Shown piece after piece: positions 12,547 to 25,813 of a stretch of DNA of 64,000 bases. The stretch comes from Nymphaea colorata (lineage: Eukaryota > Streptophyta > Magnoliopsida > Nymphaeales > Nymphaeaceae). The DNA lies in assembly GCF_008831285.2 (NCBI RefSeq), contig NC_045144.1, forward strand, positions 21,095,716-21,159,715, read 5' to 3'. Position numbers and translations under genes: made by a program. The notes under the pieces were generated by a model. That model saw only the letters and a program-made list of their open reading frames with translations, ran no database searches and was not told where the DNA came from. Numbering within the stretch: position 1 is the first letter of the stretch; each line of letters begins with the position of its first letter.

Positions 12547-13279
12547 TAGATTCTGTACATTTTTTCATATGTTTTTTTCAGAAAATGACTTTTTGAATAA
12601 TTATACCTGAATCTCAAACGATTAATAAACTGAATTACTATGTATTGTCCGCCTTAAGACAGCCCATTTAGTTGATCAAGCAGGACATTGGCCAAGTCAA
12701 ATTGAATGATTTCTGACGAATTGATTCAAGAATCTATCGCATATGCAAGAGTCCAACGTGCCGAACTGTTTTGTAACATGTTTTGAATATTTATTTTAAA
12801 ATTACTTTCACACACTGTTTTACGTATTCTAAAAACTTGTTGATTTAGTTTAGTTCAGATCCCGATTTTAATAACAATACGAAGTGTTTTTGAATCAATG
12901 GCAGCTCAGGTAACATATTAGGGCGGGGCATCAGATCATTCCGATCATTCCGGCCATGGCCTGATAAGAAGTCGGGTTCAGGTCAACCTCACCAACAACT
13001 CCCAAGCTGCCCCCAACTGTCACTATTGCTTGCATGGCAAAATGTTAAAATTGTATATGGGTTATCAAACATATATTATCATTATTGACATTATACTTGG
13101 AAGTTGGATGGATTCCTCCAATTCATATTTAGCCGTTCGCCTTCTCTATAGATATCATGCAACCTTTTTTGGGATTGCACTTTTGTCATATATGTTACAT
13201 AAGTTTGCTAATATTCAATAAAAGGTAGAAAGTGTAAACTTTCTATTAGGGAATATTTTTTAATAGCAACACTGCCATA
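12547..13279. other. Noncoding spacer
   Basis: AT-rich sequence with no recognisable gene, RNA or repeat structure. Confidence 0.4.
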
Positions 13280-13759
13280 CCAAGGGCCAAGGTTCATGTG
13301 TGGGCAATTGCCCACACCAGTTCTAGATAAATTGTTTATTTGTATGTCAATGGCTCATATTATTTTACTTAAATGTTTACATATTATTGGGGCCCTTTAG
13401 AGGTCGCAATTTAAATTATTAGTACCCCTCATATCTTGATGACGAATTCAGCCGTTTATCATCGTGATAGGTGTCAAGTGTGGACTGGGGCTACTATATG
13501 TAACATATATGTTATTCTACTTCTCAAACAAGCCATCACAGCCCCATCCATCTAGTGTTCTTCTACTTTGCAACAGTATGCAGAGTTATGAGGGAAACTG
13601 AATTATAGTTTTAAAATTTTGATAGGGGCCATAATATCATTTTGTAATATTTTTATATAGGATACATAATTTTTTTTTATTTATATGTAGATAAAAAACA
13701 AATAAAAGAACTAGAGAGAGACCAAGGCCCTTGCCGGCACCCCCTTGACTCCGCCCCTG
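13280..13759. mobile_element. Degenerate Tip100-like hAT non-autonomous element(s)
   Basis: The right end reads ccccttgactccgcccctg. It is the inverted counterpart of the CAGGGGCGGAG terminal motif known from Tip100-type hAT elements. The inner part around 13607-13700 (ttttgataggggccataata) matches the better preserved element at 61807-61995. A perfect 20-bp palindrome centred at 13307 (gtgtgggcaa and its complement) lies at the left, where such elements often carry GGGCAA/TTGCCC stretches. No target-site duplication was found. It may be two overlapping remnants. Confidence 0.5.
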
Positions 13760-15079
13760 ATATGTCTCATGTGTGGCGCATACTTCACTATAGGAAGGGC
13801 CATACTGGACAATTGGCATTGGAGATGCCTTCTATCAAGCTAGTTAATAAGTCGAGGGGAAGATATCTCGAAAAGGCGAAGACCCCTCCCTTTCCTCTGC
13901 CCTTCGAGTAATATAAAAATTGCTCAAAAAATATCTAATTTTACGAATATACTTGAAGTCGGCCTGCAGTCTCTTTCTAAGCCTTTTATGTAACAAACTT
14001 ATTGGTTCACAGAGTCTTTTATAAAAGGAAAAAATAAATTATAAAGAGGGAAAACAAAAATCACAGGTATAACTATTAAAAGTTAACAAATAGGCGCTCA
14101 ACATTTGAGAGAAGTTTCCAAAGAACAACCTACTGACCGGAAGAAATAATTTTTCCTATCTAAAATAACAAAAAATGTTAAAAAATTACTATTCCTTTGG
14201 CTGATCATGGAAGATGTTTTTGTCAATTTGTATGAAAGATTTATGACGTTTTTGTTAGTAGCAGCTCTTTAAGAATTTCGGTCAATTTGTTTGCGTTGAG
14301 GATATCTAATAATTTAAGTAGATGAATATGAAATGTTATTTTTTTATTTAAGAATTAGAATTCTCTCTCTATACATAAAGTTAATACGTTTCTTTTTCCT
14401 TAAAGTCCACGGCTACATCAGTACTTGGGTTAGAACCCAGTTTGCGCTTGAGTTTGTGCATTCCTTCCTCCTCATTAGCTCAAAGAGAAAGAGCACCCTT
14501 GATGCTACTCAAACCAATGACCAGCTGTTTACCCGCCACTAACACGAGCGGATCGTTCGGGGTTGTGTGTAAAAACTTTCATACTTTTATCTTTTTAATA
14601 TTGTTGCATTTCTCAATAAAAAGAAAAAAAGATACATCAAAGTAGCAACAAGGATTTTTTTTAAGAGTGAGTGGTTCAGTCCACCGCCCTTAAGAGAAGT
14701 CACTGGTCCGCTCATATGTCCACCCCATACTGGGACGTGACAGTGATCATTCCAATATTTGAACACGAGTTTTTAGAAGAGTTGAACCACGTTGCTGCCC
14801 AGCATGCTACCACCCATCGGGGTATGTAGCGACAAGGTTCACTTTTATTATGGCATATTAATACGTGGTTTTTACACGATTTTGTTTGATAATAATCAGG
14901 GCATGATTTGTTGGTGCAACTTGTTGGTAATCAATTTTTTTCAATTCCTTTTATGTTCCACAATTTAAACAATATTCCATAAGTCCCAGACTACGTGCCA
15001 GTCTAGCTACAAACATAGTTAAACAATAAATTCGATTTGCGTGTATTTAAATCGATATAAAATTCGTGTTTTTTGAACG

Positions 15080-15127
<48 letters not shown>

Positions 15128-15444
15128 CCAAAAAGTCTGAGACAGCTGATTTTAGCATCATATAAAAAACCCACTGCCGTTCATACTCTTTAACGCTCTT
15201 ATCGTTTAGGATCACAATTATTATTCATCATTATTATTGACACTTTCGTATTATTATTGACAGTTTCGTAATGCATGGATCACTGGAAATGGAAGAGGTA
15301 AGAAACAAGATGAAACTCAATGGGACAAAAAATGAAGAAGGATTATTTTATTTCTGCCCTATATAGATAAGGAACCTTGATTTTAGTCACTATCTCTCAT
15401 TGTATTCATTAGATTTAGTTTAATAAAAATGAAATTAGTTCCAT
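13760..15444. other. Noncoding spacer with a TA microsatellite
   Basis: No gene is recognised. A TA run of about 42 bases lies at 15085-15126. The block 14640-14860 is less AT-rich than its surroundings but matched nothing I know. No 5' LTR or gag region of the neighbouring copia element is visible here. Confidence 0.4.
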
Positions 15445-15451
15445 CTCTACA

Positions 15452-16446
15452 CCTTTTGAATTGATTCACTGTGATGTTTGGGGAGGTACCAAACACCTTC
15501 ATTAAGTGGTGCACATTATTTCTTAACAATAGTAGATGATTTCTCTCGATCTACGTGGGTCTATCTTATGAGACACAAATCTAAAGTTTTTTGCTTGATT
15601 AGAAATGTTGTCACTCTTATAGAAAATTAATTTCAAACAAGAATCAAAATTATTAGGAATGATAATGGGACTGAATTTTTTTCTCAAGATATGCAAAATT
15701 TTCTTCATGAAAAGGGCATTAATCGTCAACATAGTTGTGTTGCTACATCACAACAAAATGGAGTAGTTGAACGCAAGCATCAAGATCTCTTAAACATGGC
15801 TCGATCACTTCTTTTCCAAGCAAATTTGCCCATAAAATTTTGGGGAGAGTATATTACCACGGCAGCCTATTTACTAAATAGGTTGCCCACTGATGTACTT
15901 CACAATAAAACGCCTTATGAAATCTTATTCTTCCCAATTACAAACACTTACTTGTGTTTGGATGTTTATGTTATGCCCATAATATTTATAAAAAGCATAA
16001 ATTTGATATGCGTGCAAGAATATGTATCTTTCTTGGATACCCATACGGACAAGCGGCATATCAAGTTTATGATCTTGAAAACAAATGTTTTATTCACTAG
16101 TAGGGATGTTCGTTTTTGTGAAAACTATTTTCCTTACAAAAATGAAAATATTCCTAATTTTCCTTACAAAAATGAAAATATTCCTGGTGGAGATGAAATG
16201 ATAGTGCTTCCCTTACCATTCAGTGATCAAATTTTAGGCGAGCATAAGATCTTCTCAAATCCGGCCCAGCACCAAGATCTCCCTATCCTTAACTTGCCAA
16301 CAAACCATGCCCACCCCAATATTCAAACTAGTGATGAACTAGATAACCAAATCCAAGACACATGCCCAATCATCTTCAAAATTACAAGTGTTTTTTTGCT
16401 CTACCCATTTCCAACAAGTTGTTACCGAGTGATGGTTCAACAATAA
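15452..16446 (+). pseudogene. Copia integrase fragment, frameshifted
   Basis: The reading starts near HCDVWGG at 15466 and continues through VDDFSRSTWVYLM, with stops and a frameshift before 15691. An open stretch to 16446 follows. It contains RNDNGTEFFS, SQQNGVVERKHQDLLNMARS, KFWGEYITTAAYLLNRLP and NKTPYEILF, which are hallmarks of the copia integrase core and of the region after it. The Asp of the RNDNG block and the Glu of VVERK are two of the three catalytic acids, and the HCDVWGG Asp is the third. The frame then shifts near 16380-16440 relative to the downstream RT frame. The part between integrase and RT is poorly conserved, as is usual in this family. Confidence 0.8.
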
Positions 16447-18080
16447 CAAAAGATACACGTTATCCAATTGCTTCATATATTGATCATTCCAATTTCACCT
16501 CTCATTATCAATGTTTCATGACTACCCTACTTGAGCAACATGAGCCTTCATCCTTTTCCCAAGCTATGCAGGACCCAAAGTGGTGCGACGCCATGCGTGC
16601 TGAAATTGATGCATTGCAAGAAAACCAGACTTAGACCCTCACCAAGCTACCTTTCGGTAAAACCCCCATCGGTTGCAAATGGGTGTTCAAGATCAAATAC
16701 CAATCTGATGGATCAGTTGAAAGATACAAGGCATGCCTTGTTGCCAAAGGATACACTCAAACTGAAGGTGTTGATTATAATGAGACCTTCGCCCCTGTTG
16801 CCAAAATTTCTACCATCCGTTGTTTGCTCGTCCTTGCAGCCATTAAACAGTGGCATCTATTTCAGGTTTATGTTAATAACACATTTCTTCATGGTGACTT
16901 TGTTGAAGAAGTATATATGCAGTTGCCACCTGGGTTCACTCGACAATGGGAGAAAGATATAGTGTGTCGATTGAACAAATCAATTTATGGACTTAAGCAA
17001 TCATCACGAAATTGGTTCTCTAAATTGACAACATTTCTCAAAAGTTTAGGTTTTTCCCAATCAAAGGCAGATTACTCCTTATTTTCCGAAACCACGACTA
17101 GAGAAAGTATATTTCTAGTGATCTATGTAGATGATATAATGATTGCAGGTGATGATTTATTGGGAATCAAGAATCTTAAATATGTGATGAATGAGAGATT
17201 CAAGCTAAAAGACTTGGGAAAGCTTAGATACATGCTTAGCATTGAAGTCGCAAGATCTGAAAAAGGGATATTTTTATCTCAAAAGAAATATCTTCTCAAT
17301 ATTTTACATGAAACAGGCTATATGGGAGCAAAACCATATGACTTCCCGATGAAACAACACTTGAAGCTTGATAATGAAGAAGGAGAGGTCCTCAAAGATG
17401 CCAGTCAATACAGAAAAATCATTGGTAAGCTCATATATTTGACTATAACTAGACCCGACATCGTACATACGGTACATGTATTAAGTCAATTTATGAGCAA
17501 ACCTCGCATCCCACACAGAGAAGCGATGAATCGTCTTCTAAAGTACCTAAATGAAACTGCAGGCTATGGGGTATTATTGTCTTCAGCTGGTCCCATCCAA
17601 CTTAAGACATATTGTGATTCAGATTGGGCACCATGTCTCATGATTCGAAGATCGACAAGTGGATATTGTACTATGATCGGCAACAGTCCCATTACATGGA
17701 AAACTAAGAAACAAGCAACAATTTCTAGGTCTTCTGCTGAAGCTGAATACCGATCCATGGCACTTGCAACATGTGAACTCACATGGCTTAAAGCTCTTCT
17801 ACATGATTTTGGGATATCTCACACACAACCTATCACTTTATTTTGCGATAATCAAGCCGCAATGCACATAGCAGCAAATCCTGTATTTTACGAACGGACC
17901 AAACATATTGAAATTGACTGTCATATTGTTATAGACAAAATTCTAAGTGGAGAAATTCAAACTCAGTTCGTGCCCTCATTTCAGCCAGTTGCGGACGTAT
18001 TCACTAAGTCACTAGGACGAGAAGTGTTCCAAACATTGAGAAGCAAGTTGGCACTCTTCAATCCAGGAACGCCAACTTGA
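16362..18080 (+). pseudogene. Copia reverse transcriptase and RNase H, one stop and a lost catalytic Asp
   Basis: One frame runs from 16362 to 18080 with a single TAG at 16632, where copia proteins normally have Trp after NQT. The downstream 465 codons are open. RT blocks are visible: ERYKACLVAKGYTQ, DYNETFAPVAK, YMQLPPGF, IYGLKQSSRNWF, then IYVDDIMIAGDD (the YVDD catalytic pair). The upstream catalytic Asp, usually in a (L/M)DVxNAFLHG block, is replaced by Tyr (QVYVNNTFLHGD). RNase H follows: YCDSDWAP, RRSTSGYC, SRSSAEAEYRSMA, LFCDNQAA and RTKHIEIDCH. The replaced Asp predicts an inactive polymerase even if the stop were read through. Confidence 0.88.
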
Positions 18081-18087
18081 AGGGGAG

Positions 18088-18319
18088 TGTTGGAAAGAAG
18101 ATCTAAGATAAGATTTCCATAACAAAATATCACAACAGTTTTTGTTTATCTTTATCATATCTAAGCAATAGCTTGATCCAATCCCTAGAAAATCTCTGTT
18201 ATCACTTTTAGAGATTTACCCAAAGTTATTTATCGTCCATTATAAATATGAAGATCTGTCATCAATACAAGTACGTGAAAACTTTCTTCCTCTGTTCTTC
18301 CTTGTTCTTTACCATTACA
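18088..18319 (+). repeat. 3' LTR of the copia element
   Basis: It begins TGTTGGAAAGAAG directly after the polypurine tract and most likely ends at ..ACCATTACA, giving a TG..CA-bounded LTR of about 232 bp. A TATA-like cattataaatatg lies at 18239-18251. The right limit is inferred from the TG/CA rule only, because no 5' LTR is present for comparison. Confidence 0.7.
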
Positions 18320-18668
18320 AGTTTATCAAAAATGATGATAAAAGTTAATGGAGAAGTAAAATTGACAAGATTTCAAGAAGTCATATATTGATTTGCCTTC
18401 ATGTCTGTAAAATGTTAAGTTCAAAAGCATTTGAACTTGGAATAGTTGGAATTCTGGCGGCAAATAAGAGTGACAACTATTTAATCAATGTATTTGGAGA
18501 GAAATTAAAACCAGCGGATATTTCTAGTTGGAAGACTTATTTTCGTTAAAAAAATGCAGAAAATCATTATCAAAATACTTTAAAAACCGTTGCTATACAA
18601 AAACGGTGGGAAATGCATCTTTGCGATGGATTTTGACGACGGAAAATAAAAGAATTTCACTGGACAAC

Positions 18669-18672
<4 letters not shown>

Positions 18673-18721
<49 letters not shown>

Positions 18722-18722
18722 T
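18673..18722. repeat. TA microsatellite
   Basis: About 24 TA dinucleotides with one interruption. Confidence 0.9.
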
Positions 18723-20654
18723 AATTGGTAAATATAAAACCGCTTGAATAAAAGACAAAAGCCAGACCACTTAAATTGATGTTAAAAATTAATTTTAAAC
18801 AAAATAATAATATAATATTATGTTCATAAATATTAATTTAATACAAGCCATGTTTTAATTCTGGTCATTTTGTAAAAAAGTTGAATTTTCTACTAACATA
18901 ATATCATAACAAGCAACTGAGCAAGAGACATTTACTTCCTAATTATTAAAAAAACATTATTAAAGTAAAAAAAATGACTAACTTAATAAGTGTTCCTCAT
19001 CAAATCACTTTTATGATGTTGTCTGTAAGGTTAGATTAAAAAAAAGCTTTAATAATTATTTTAATGAGTTTTGATTTTTTCCATTACTAATGAGTCTTTT
19101 ATATATATATATATATATATATATTTGAACTCCCTCCAATCCCCACCACTCTTATCGATTAAATACATTACCCAAATACAATACTTACCAGTGTTTGTGA
19201 AAGTTCGGGCGATTTTTTGTTTAAATTTGAAATAAATAAATAAATAAATAAATATACAAAAAATTGGTAAAAACGAAACACTTAAATCAAAGATAAAAAA
19301 CCAAACTTATTGATTTTTTTAAACTAATTTAAATACAATATAAACATTTTAATATATTGATAAATATTATTTTTATATAAAACATGTTTTCATTCAAGTT
19401 GCTCTAATAAAAATACATTGATTCTTTTAAATTTTCAAGTTAGGGAGGTCATTCAATTTTTTCATTACAGAAACACTGTTAAAATCTAATAAATTATCAG
19501 TATATATCTTGCATCAATCCACTTAAAATCTTACCCATACTTAAAATCATGGCATTGTAAAAAAAAAATAAACACTTTAAAAATCAAAATAAAAAGTCTG
19601 GCCGTGACGTAGGCATTTGGTAACATCTCTTTCTTATAACTCTTTATATGTATAAGTGTTTTCTCTCTCTATAATTGATAAAATAAATTCGAAAGCAATC
19701 GATAAGGTGGTGATGCGACTGAAAGGTAAGAGCAAAACATGGAGCTGCACTCCCCGATGTTCTCCACTTGGGCGGCAGTCACGTACCACCACCGTCTCCA
19801 TCATCACATGCAAAACACCAGTCAATCATTCTCCTCCTCCGCCTCACCATTAATCTCGCCCTCTATATATTAATCTCCTGCACCTCAAGCCCCTCCCCTC
19901 AAGCATTAAAATACGCATCTCCCCCTCAAATAATGTCAACGTTGATCATGTATCCCCGCTTGTCTCCCCGCTGTACAGAGGGAAAGATTAAAATATACAC
20001 ATCTTCAAGCACAAGAACAATGTTTAATAATGTCTACGTTGATTATTCTGTCGATCATGTCTCTCTTTTATCTCCTCCGCTGGCAAGAGAGAGAGAGAAG
20101 AGAGAGGAACGCCTATATTAAAATATGGCACTCTGAATCTCAAAAAATAATGCTTAATGATGTTAACGTTGATCATTCCATCATGTCCTTTTTGATGGCA
20201 TGAGAGAGAGAGATGTGACGTTGTCGTCGTCGGTGGTGAGAATGGCGGTAGCCGTCAAAGCAGGCAGGCCACTACTGTCATCTTGATCTTACGAACTCAG
20301 TCTTTTAATAAAGAAAAAAAACAATTTATATTGCTTTCTTTTCTTCTCTCAAGAATCTGAGGTTCCTGTTGCCCTTGTGACCTTGTTGGCAGAAGAAAAA
20401 AGCGGGAGGATGAAGGAAAATTTTGAAGTAGAAAAGAAAGAACAAAGTGAAGGAAAATTTTGAAGTAGAAAAGAAAGAACAAAGTGAAGGAATAAATAAA
20501 AAGGAAAAAAGCTGAAGAAAAACAAAAGAAAGTTCCAAGTACACGAAGAATCCTCGAGAATGCATTGACAGCGAAGAAGATGTTCGTCAGAAAGAAAACA
20601 TATATTATATATATATATAGAGACAGAATGTGATTCTGACGACGGCATCAAAAC

Positions 20655-20800
20655 ACATGGGCGAGATGGCATGAACCAGGCACCAGGGGTCCAGGGTTCG
20701 ACACGCATGGCCCGTCCGTGCAACAGCATCTGCCGGACCCTGACCGAGCCCTCCCGTGTTCTACTCCACGCCTGCTTGAAGGCAGAAGGCAACTCTTGTG
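20655..20800 (+). repeat. Possible SINE-like GC-rich block
   Basis: This block is markedly GC-rich against its AT-rich flanks. It contains a GGTTCGACAC stretch (near 20696) that resembles a Pol III box B. A convincing box A at the right distance upstream was not found, so this is only a possibility. Confidence 0.2.
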
Positions 20801-23800
20801 GTCTATACACCACCAACAGCTTGCTTTTATTGTTGATGCATGTTGTTGTTCAGATTATAATTATATTCTGAAACTTGATAGCTGCTAATATTTAATATTA
20901 TATTGTTTGGTGATAACTACTAATGTTAATACATAGTATGGTTGTCATAACTTTTGTAATGCTTCTTTTGTTTCGATTAGTTAGTATTATTAAGAACTTC
21001 AAAACACTTTACTTCGATCATCTAGCAGCTGTAACACTTTGTTTGTGAAATTAGGATCCATTCATGAAACATTAGTACTAATATTAATGTAATCTTGTTT
21101 AAAAACTTTGTTTTAAAACAAATTTATAAAACACCCACAAAGTATTTCAACTACCAAACTACCCTAACGATCCTCTTTGACTTGGGCAAATTGATAAGAT
21201 GGATATTACTAGATAGTTTATTCCCATTTAATTGTTTAAAAGATTACTAAGTGGGAAACGAGAGTATTGTTCTATAAGCTTTAAATAAAGAACCTTTTTT
21301 GTTAAGTTATTTGGAAAGAGAAGATCCTAAAAGCATTAGATGTAATGTCTGACTATGGAACAAAGTACTCACTACCTATCAATTTTACCGATTCGATTCC
21401 ACTTTTGGTTCTTATATACATATCGGGTTGATACCCACGTATCCGGCCTCAAGTACTCGAGGCAAGAAACCGAGACTACGAGACAGTTCAAGCTATAAAC
21501 CGTATCGGAGGAACTGCAGAGCAAAGGCCGATCGTTCAACATGTCAGATAAGGAAAGGCTGGAACCAAGTTGACGAAGCCACAGCCAATTATTGAATAGG
21601 TTTGATCAAGAAAGACTCGACAAATGCACCATCTTCGTTCACACAACAGTGGTGAACAGCAAAAAGCGCTCATGAGCAACTGAGATCGTACACACAGAGC
21701 ACAGTGTTCGACCTTCCATGGCTGTCGCCGGCAACAGAAACAATAACAGGGAGGGCGTCGGCGTGGGCAATAGTTAATGCCCTTTCCTGTGAGCGTATGT
21801 TGCTGCTGCTAGAGCGGCCAGGTGAAGGCAGAGCACTGGCAGGCCGCCGGTGGGCAGTTGCAGAAAAAGGAGGGGAGGGGAAAAGATAAAGGCAGCAGGG
21901 GAAAAGGGGATGAGAAACGAGAAAGGAAGGGAGAGTCCCCCGGTGAAGAAGGGGGTTGGGGAGAGGGAAAAGGGGGTTCTTTTCTCTCTCTATCTCTCTT
22001 TCTCCCGCCTCTTCCCATCTGGTGATGAGAGACTGTGATTTGTCACTATACATTCGTCCTGTCCCACAGGGCGGTCAGCTTTTTCCCAGAGTTGCAGTCG
22101 TTTGTTTGCATGAGGCAGAAAACCCATCATCGGGAGCCTTACTTGTGTCAGTACCAGTAGAGAGAGAGAGAGAGAGGGAGAGATTGTGCTTACTGCCGTC
22201 CGATCTGCTCAGATGGACGGCAGGAAACCAAATGGAAGAAGAGGGGCATGGCGGACGAGGTTAGATGTTGAGGTAGTGAAGAGATGACGGAGAAGTGAGA
22301 CGGCGAGTTCTGGCTCCGCCCACGCGGACCTCCATGGCTCCACCAATGACCGCCATAACCCTGTGGACACCCAGTATCCGTATCTCTCCAAAGTTGTTCG
22401 TTTAGATTTTATATATATATATATATATATATATCAATCATATGTAATATAGAATATATAATATATATATATATATAATTTGTAATTTAAAAAAAAGCAA
22501 GAACGAAATATATTATGGGTGAAAAAAATACATATGTTGTAGACATATGTGCATCCAAAACTTTGTTTGAGAAAGAGCTGTACAAGTAAGACAGGGCTAG
22601 AAATTTTTGAAGAAGTAGCGTTCATTCAAAGAATCTTAGATACAACAGAACGATTAAAGGGCTCACAGTATATTAATAAATCAATTGTTTGAGAACCCCA
22701 TTGTGAAAAAGAAAATAACAGATTTTGTGGGACTGTGTGGTCAGTTGCCCGCACATATGCTCACACATAAATTCGCCCCAGAGGACAGGCTGAATCAGAT
22801 TATGCAAGCTGGTTTAATTATTCGATTCAGAAGAGTATCAACCGATAAATACTGTTGGCATCGTATTGTTCTACTATGGAGAGCTTCCTTTTCAGGGAAA
22901 ACAAAAAGCCAAGTTTGTCAAAAGAACTCGAATTAGAAAAATGTACTGCGTATTTTATAACCAACGAACTTTATATCAACGACATTGATACTACATATCT
23001 AAACATTGAACTTTATAACAAGCCCATTGATATAATATTCTATAAAATCAAGTCAAAGTCCTGGAATGAGCCAAAGATGTACGCTTGGGCCATTCGATGC
23101 GTACACATATAATAGTCTAACACAACAAGATTCACACCTTAAAAAGCTACGACATGAAACAATAAATAACGTCACGAGAGACATAAATAGAAATCCGATA
23201 ATCAAAATTATACAGTTCAATCTAGGACAATTGTGAATTCGTTCGTCCACAAGTTTCAAGGATTGTCAAGAAATTTAGCTTAAAATCATTAAATAAATCA
23301 TTAGCAAAAGCACCATGAACAGTTGTTGTATCACAAACTATTATTATTTCTCTTATGACAACTGTTTTTTGTCAACAGAATTTTTAATTTTTAACTACCA
23401 GACAACATCCAACATCTGTCAGATTTGAATTCCCTATATATATAAAATATTAAAACATTATCTACTAAGTTAATCACTTTTATTTCTGTTCGATAAGAAC
23501 ATTCAATGAAGAAAGAGTAAAAAATTTAAAGACATTAAGTTCAATGATCCGAACTTTATATGTTTGAGTCAACCGATATAAATGTAATTGGTACGACAGT
23601 TTGGTACACCATTGTTTTAAAGTTTAATGATAGACGCACCATTTTTATGTTTACTTTTTTTGTAGAATATTTGATCAGTAATTTTTAAAAAGCTGTATAT
23701 TACTTTATTACAATTTGGATGACAGCTGCAGTTTCAATTCGACTAATTGAACCAACCTCCTCCAGTAAAATTCAGAGGCAAAGCCAAAATTCTTGAAGAG

Positions 23801-24659
23801 GGAAGAGATGCATTATACAATTTTCAATTGTATCAAATTATAATTTTTTGAATGTTTTGTAGTAAAATTTTAAATTTTCAAAAACTGGGGTGGGCCGTGG
23901 CCCCTGTCGATTAAATTATTTTCAAAGAAGATAAAAGAGATACAAGACAGACAACAGAGCAACAAGGTGGTCGATTAATACTTAAAAAATATGAAAAATG
24001 TTCAGTCTGTTTTATTTATCTTAAAGCATAAATTAGTCAGGATGTTTGCAAAAATGAATCAGATGCTTCAAAGTCGGAGTTGAAAGATGTTCAATCACGA
24101 CTACCAATGTAATGCATCCGGTGGATATGATTAAACATCGGGCAGATATGATTAAACAAAGGGTTTGATGCACTGTAGTTTATTTTTGGAAGTTAGAAGC
24201 TTTCTACATTCAAACCCAGATTGAAAAACCCATTTATACAAAGGGTTTGATACTAACCCTCCATCCTAACCTTTCAAGGATGTACTTTTTAAGATTGTGT
24301 TTGATAAGGAAAACATCATGTTCTTGCAACATGATGTAAAAATATCATATTTTTGTCCTACGAAGCATGATGTAATTTTAGATGTTGTCCATAAATGACA
24401 CAATCATGTATTATACAATTAATAGACATAATCACATCATGTTTTGGAAAAATAACAGTGCTCTTCAAATACATACATTTTGAAAAACGCATGTTCGAAA
24501 AACATGGTATTTTAAGTTTCTAGTCAAATGCCCTCTATGAGTGCCCAATTCTCTTTGTTTTAACCCTACAATGATGTTAATAATGTTTAGATATTTAAGT
24601 GAGCAAACCTTTATTTTTCTCCTTTCAAAAGTTATTTAAGAAAGCTAGTCTTTGAGGGG

Positions 24660-24765
24660 CAGAACGTAGCGTAGTGTAGCTGATTGGGTTAATTTGGTTT
24701 TTAGTTCAATTTTCATGAGCATTATTTTTTTGAACTATTGAGCAAAAATAATACACTTTAGTTAT
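24660..24765 (+). mobile_element. Divergent SINE-like copy
   Basis: A box A-like TAGCGTAGTGT and a box B-like GTTCAATTT are spaced as in the 9.6-kb array SINE. The bases after box B (TCATGAGCATTATTT) align with TCATGGATGCTATTTC of that SINE. Both boxes have single mismatches. It is probably an old member of the same family. Confidence 0.4.
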
Positions 24766-25747
24766 ATATCATAAGTTCACTCGCCCCAAAAAAACCAGGG
24801 GAACTTTATTCATCCAATATATACAATGTCTGACCTCGGATGCTCATACAGAGCACATCTTTTGGCAGATTATGTGAATGTTAACTGATCATCTTGAATC
24901 ATGTGCCAATCTGTCTCCTTTTGTTGGAGAAACACAAAGACTTAAAGACACAAACAGTTATTATAGAGTTATTATGGCCCACTTAGTTTTGCTTTACAAC
25001 TGAATATTGTAAAACAATTGAATTGAGATCACGTATGCATGATTATAGTGGAAGGAAAAATGGAAAAGGTGAAAAGATTTCTTAGCTTGCTCCGAATCTT
25101 TATAAGCCCAACAACAAGCAGATATGAACATATTATATTATATACTATATTATATTGTCTTATGATAGAATGCTGGTTTGAAACAAGCTTAAATTGAGAG
25201 TAAGTAACTTTGATGATAAAATTTCTGCTTTTGTGCAAGGAAGAGAGATGGGGCCGGAAAGCAGATGAAGCCAGGAAGTGTAGCGTATGGTCATTATCCG
25301 CAGGACAGCCCTGTTAGAGATAGAGAGAGAAGATCGAGAGAAAAGAGTGAAGCACGGAGCCGAAACCATCAAATCTAGGGGGAAAGTGGGCCACCTCCAC
25401 AGTGGAGTGATTTAACAGCCATCACCTTCGCCCCCGCCCACTCTGCCTCTGTCTCTCACTCTTTCTCTTTCCAGACCTAGAGAGAGAAAGAGGGTAGAGA
25501 GAAAAACAGAGAGATGTAGCAGTTGCAGGGTGAATGCCCTCTTGGAAGACGAGGTAGTGCGTGGAGAAAAGGACGCTCTGTGCTAGGGAGGGCCTCGACT
25601 GCCATTTCTCTCTTTCTCCCTCTAGATCTCTCCATCTCTTTCTGCTGCATGCATCTTTTTTTTTTTTTTCTTTTCATGTCTTGCAGGGGGAGGATGGTTT
25701 TACGGACACGGAATCCCAACCACACCACTGCCAGTCTACTGCAACTC

Positions 25748-25813
<66 letters not shown>

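Larger units (their letters stand above)
15445..18319 (+). mobile_element. Ty1/copia retrotransposon, 5'-truncated and degenerate
   Basis: The order integrase, reverse transcriptase, RNase H, polypurine tract, LTR is that of Ty1/copia elements. Only the 3' two thirds remain: no primer binding site, gag, protease or 5' LTR precedes the integrase fragment. The pol frame is broken by several frameshifts and by in-frame stops, including a TAG at 16632. The polypurine tract aaggggag ends at 18087 and is followed at once by the LTR. It cannot move by itself. Confidence 0.9.
18320..24659. other. Long gene-free stretch, AT-rich with CT/GA-rich islands
   Basis: No gene is supported. It holds TA microsatellites (18673-18722, 19100-19124, 22410-22434, 22455-22476), a 37-bp unit repeated twice at 20411-20486, and a CT/GA-rich island at about 21800-22250. 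The short frames on both strands of that island come from low-complexity composition. At 23773-23910 there is a remnant of the Tip100-like hAT family: cagaggcaaagcca at the left, and a ggggtgggccgtggcccc stretch near the right. Confidence 0.45.

Noticed and set aside
13760-15400. Search for the 5' LTR and gag of the copia element
   Set aside because: No match to the TGTTGGAAAGAAG start or to gag/protease motifs was found, so the element is called truncated.
20326-20816. Overlapping frames of 60-155 codons on the minus strand
   Set aside because: They are Phe/Leu/Ser-rich products of GA/CT-rich repeats, including a 37-bp tandem unit. No family motif and no splice structure.
21670-22264. Frames of up to 127 codons on both strands
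   Set aside because: The low-complexity purine-rich block opens frames on both strands by chance. The predicted proteins are Gly/Lys/Arg or Pro/Ser strings.
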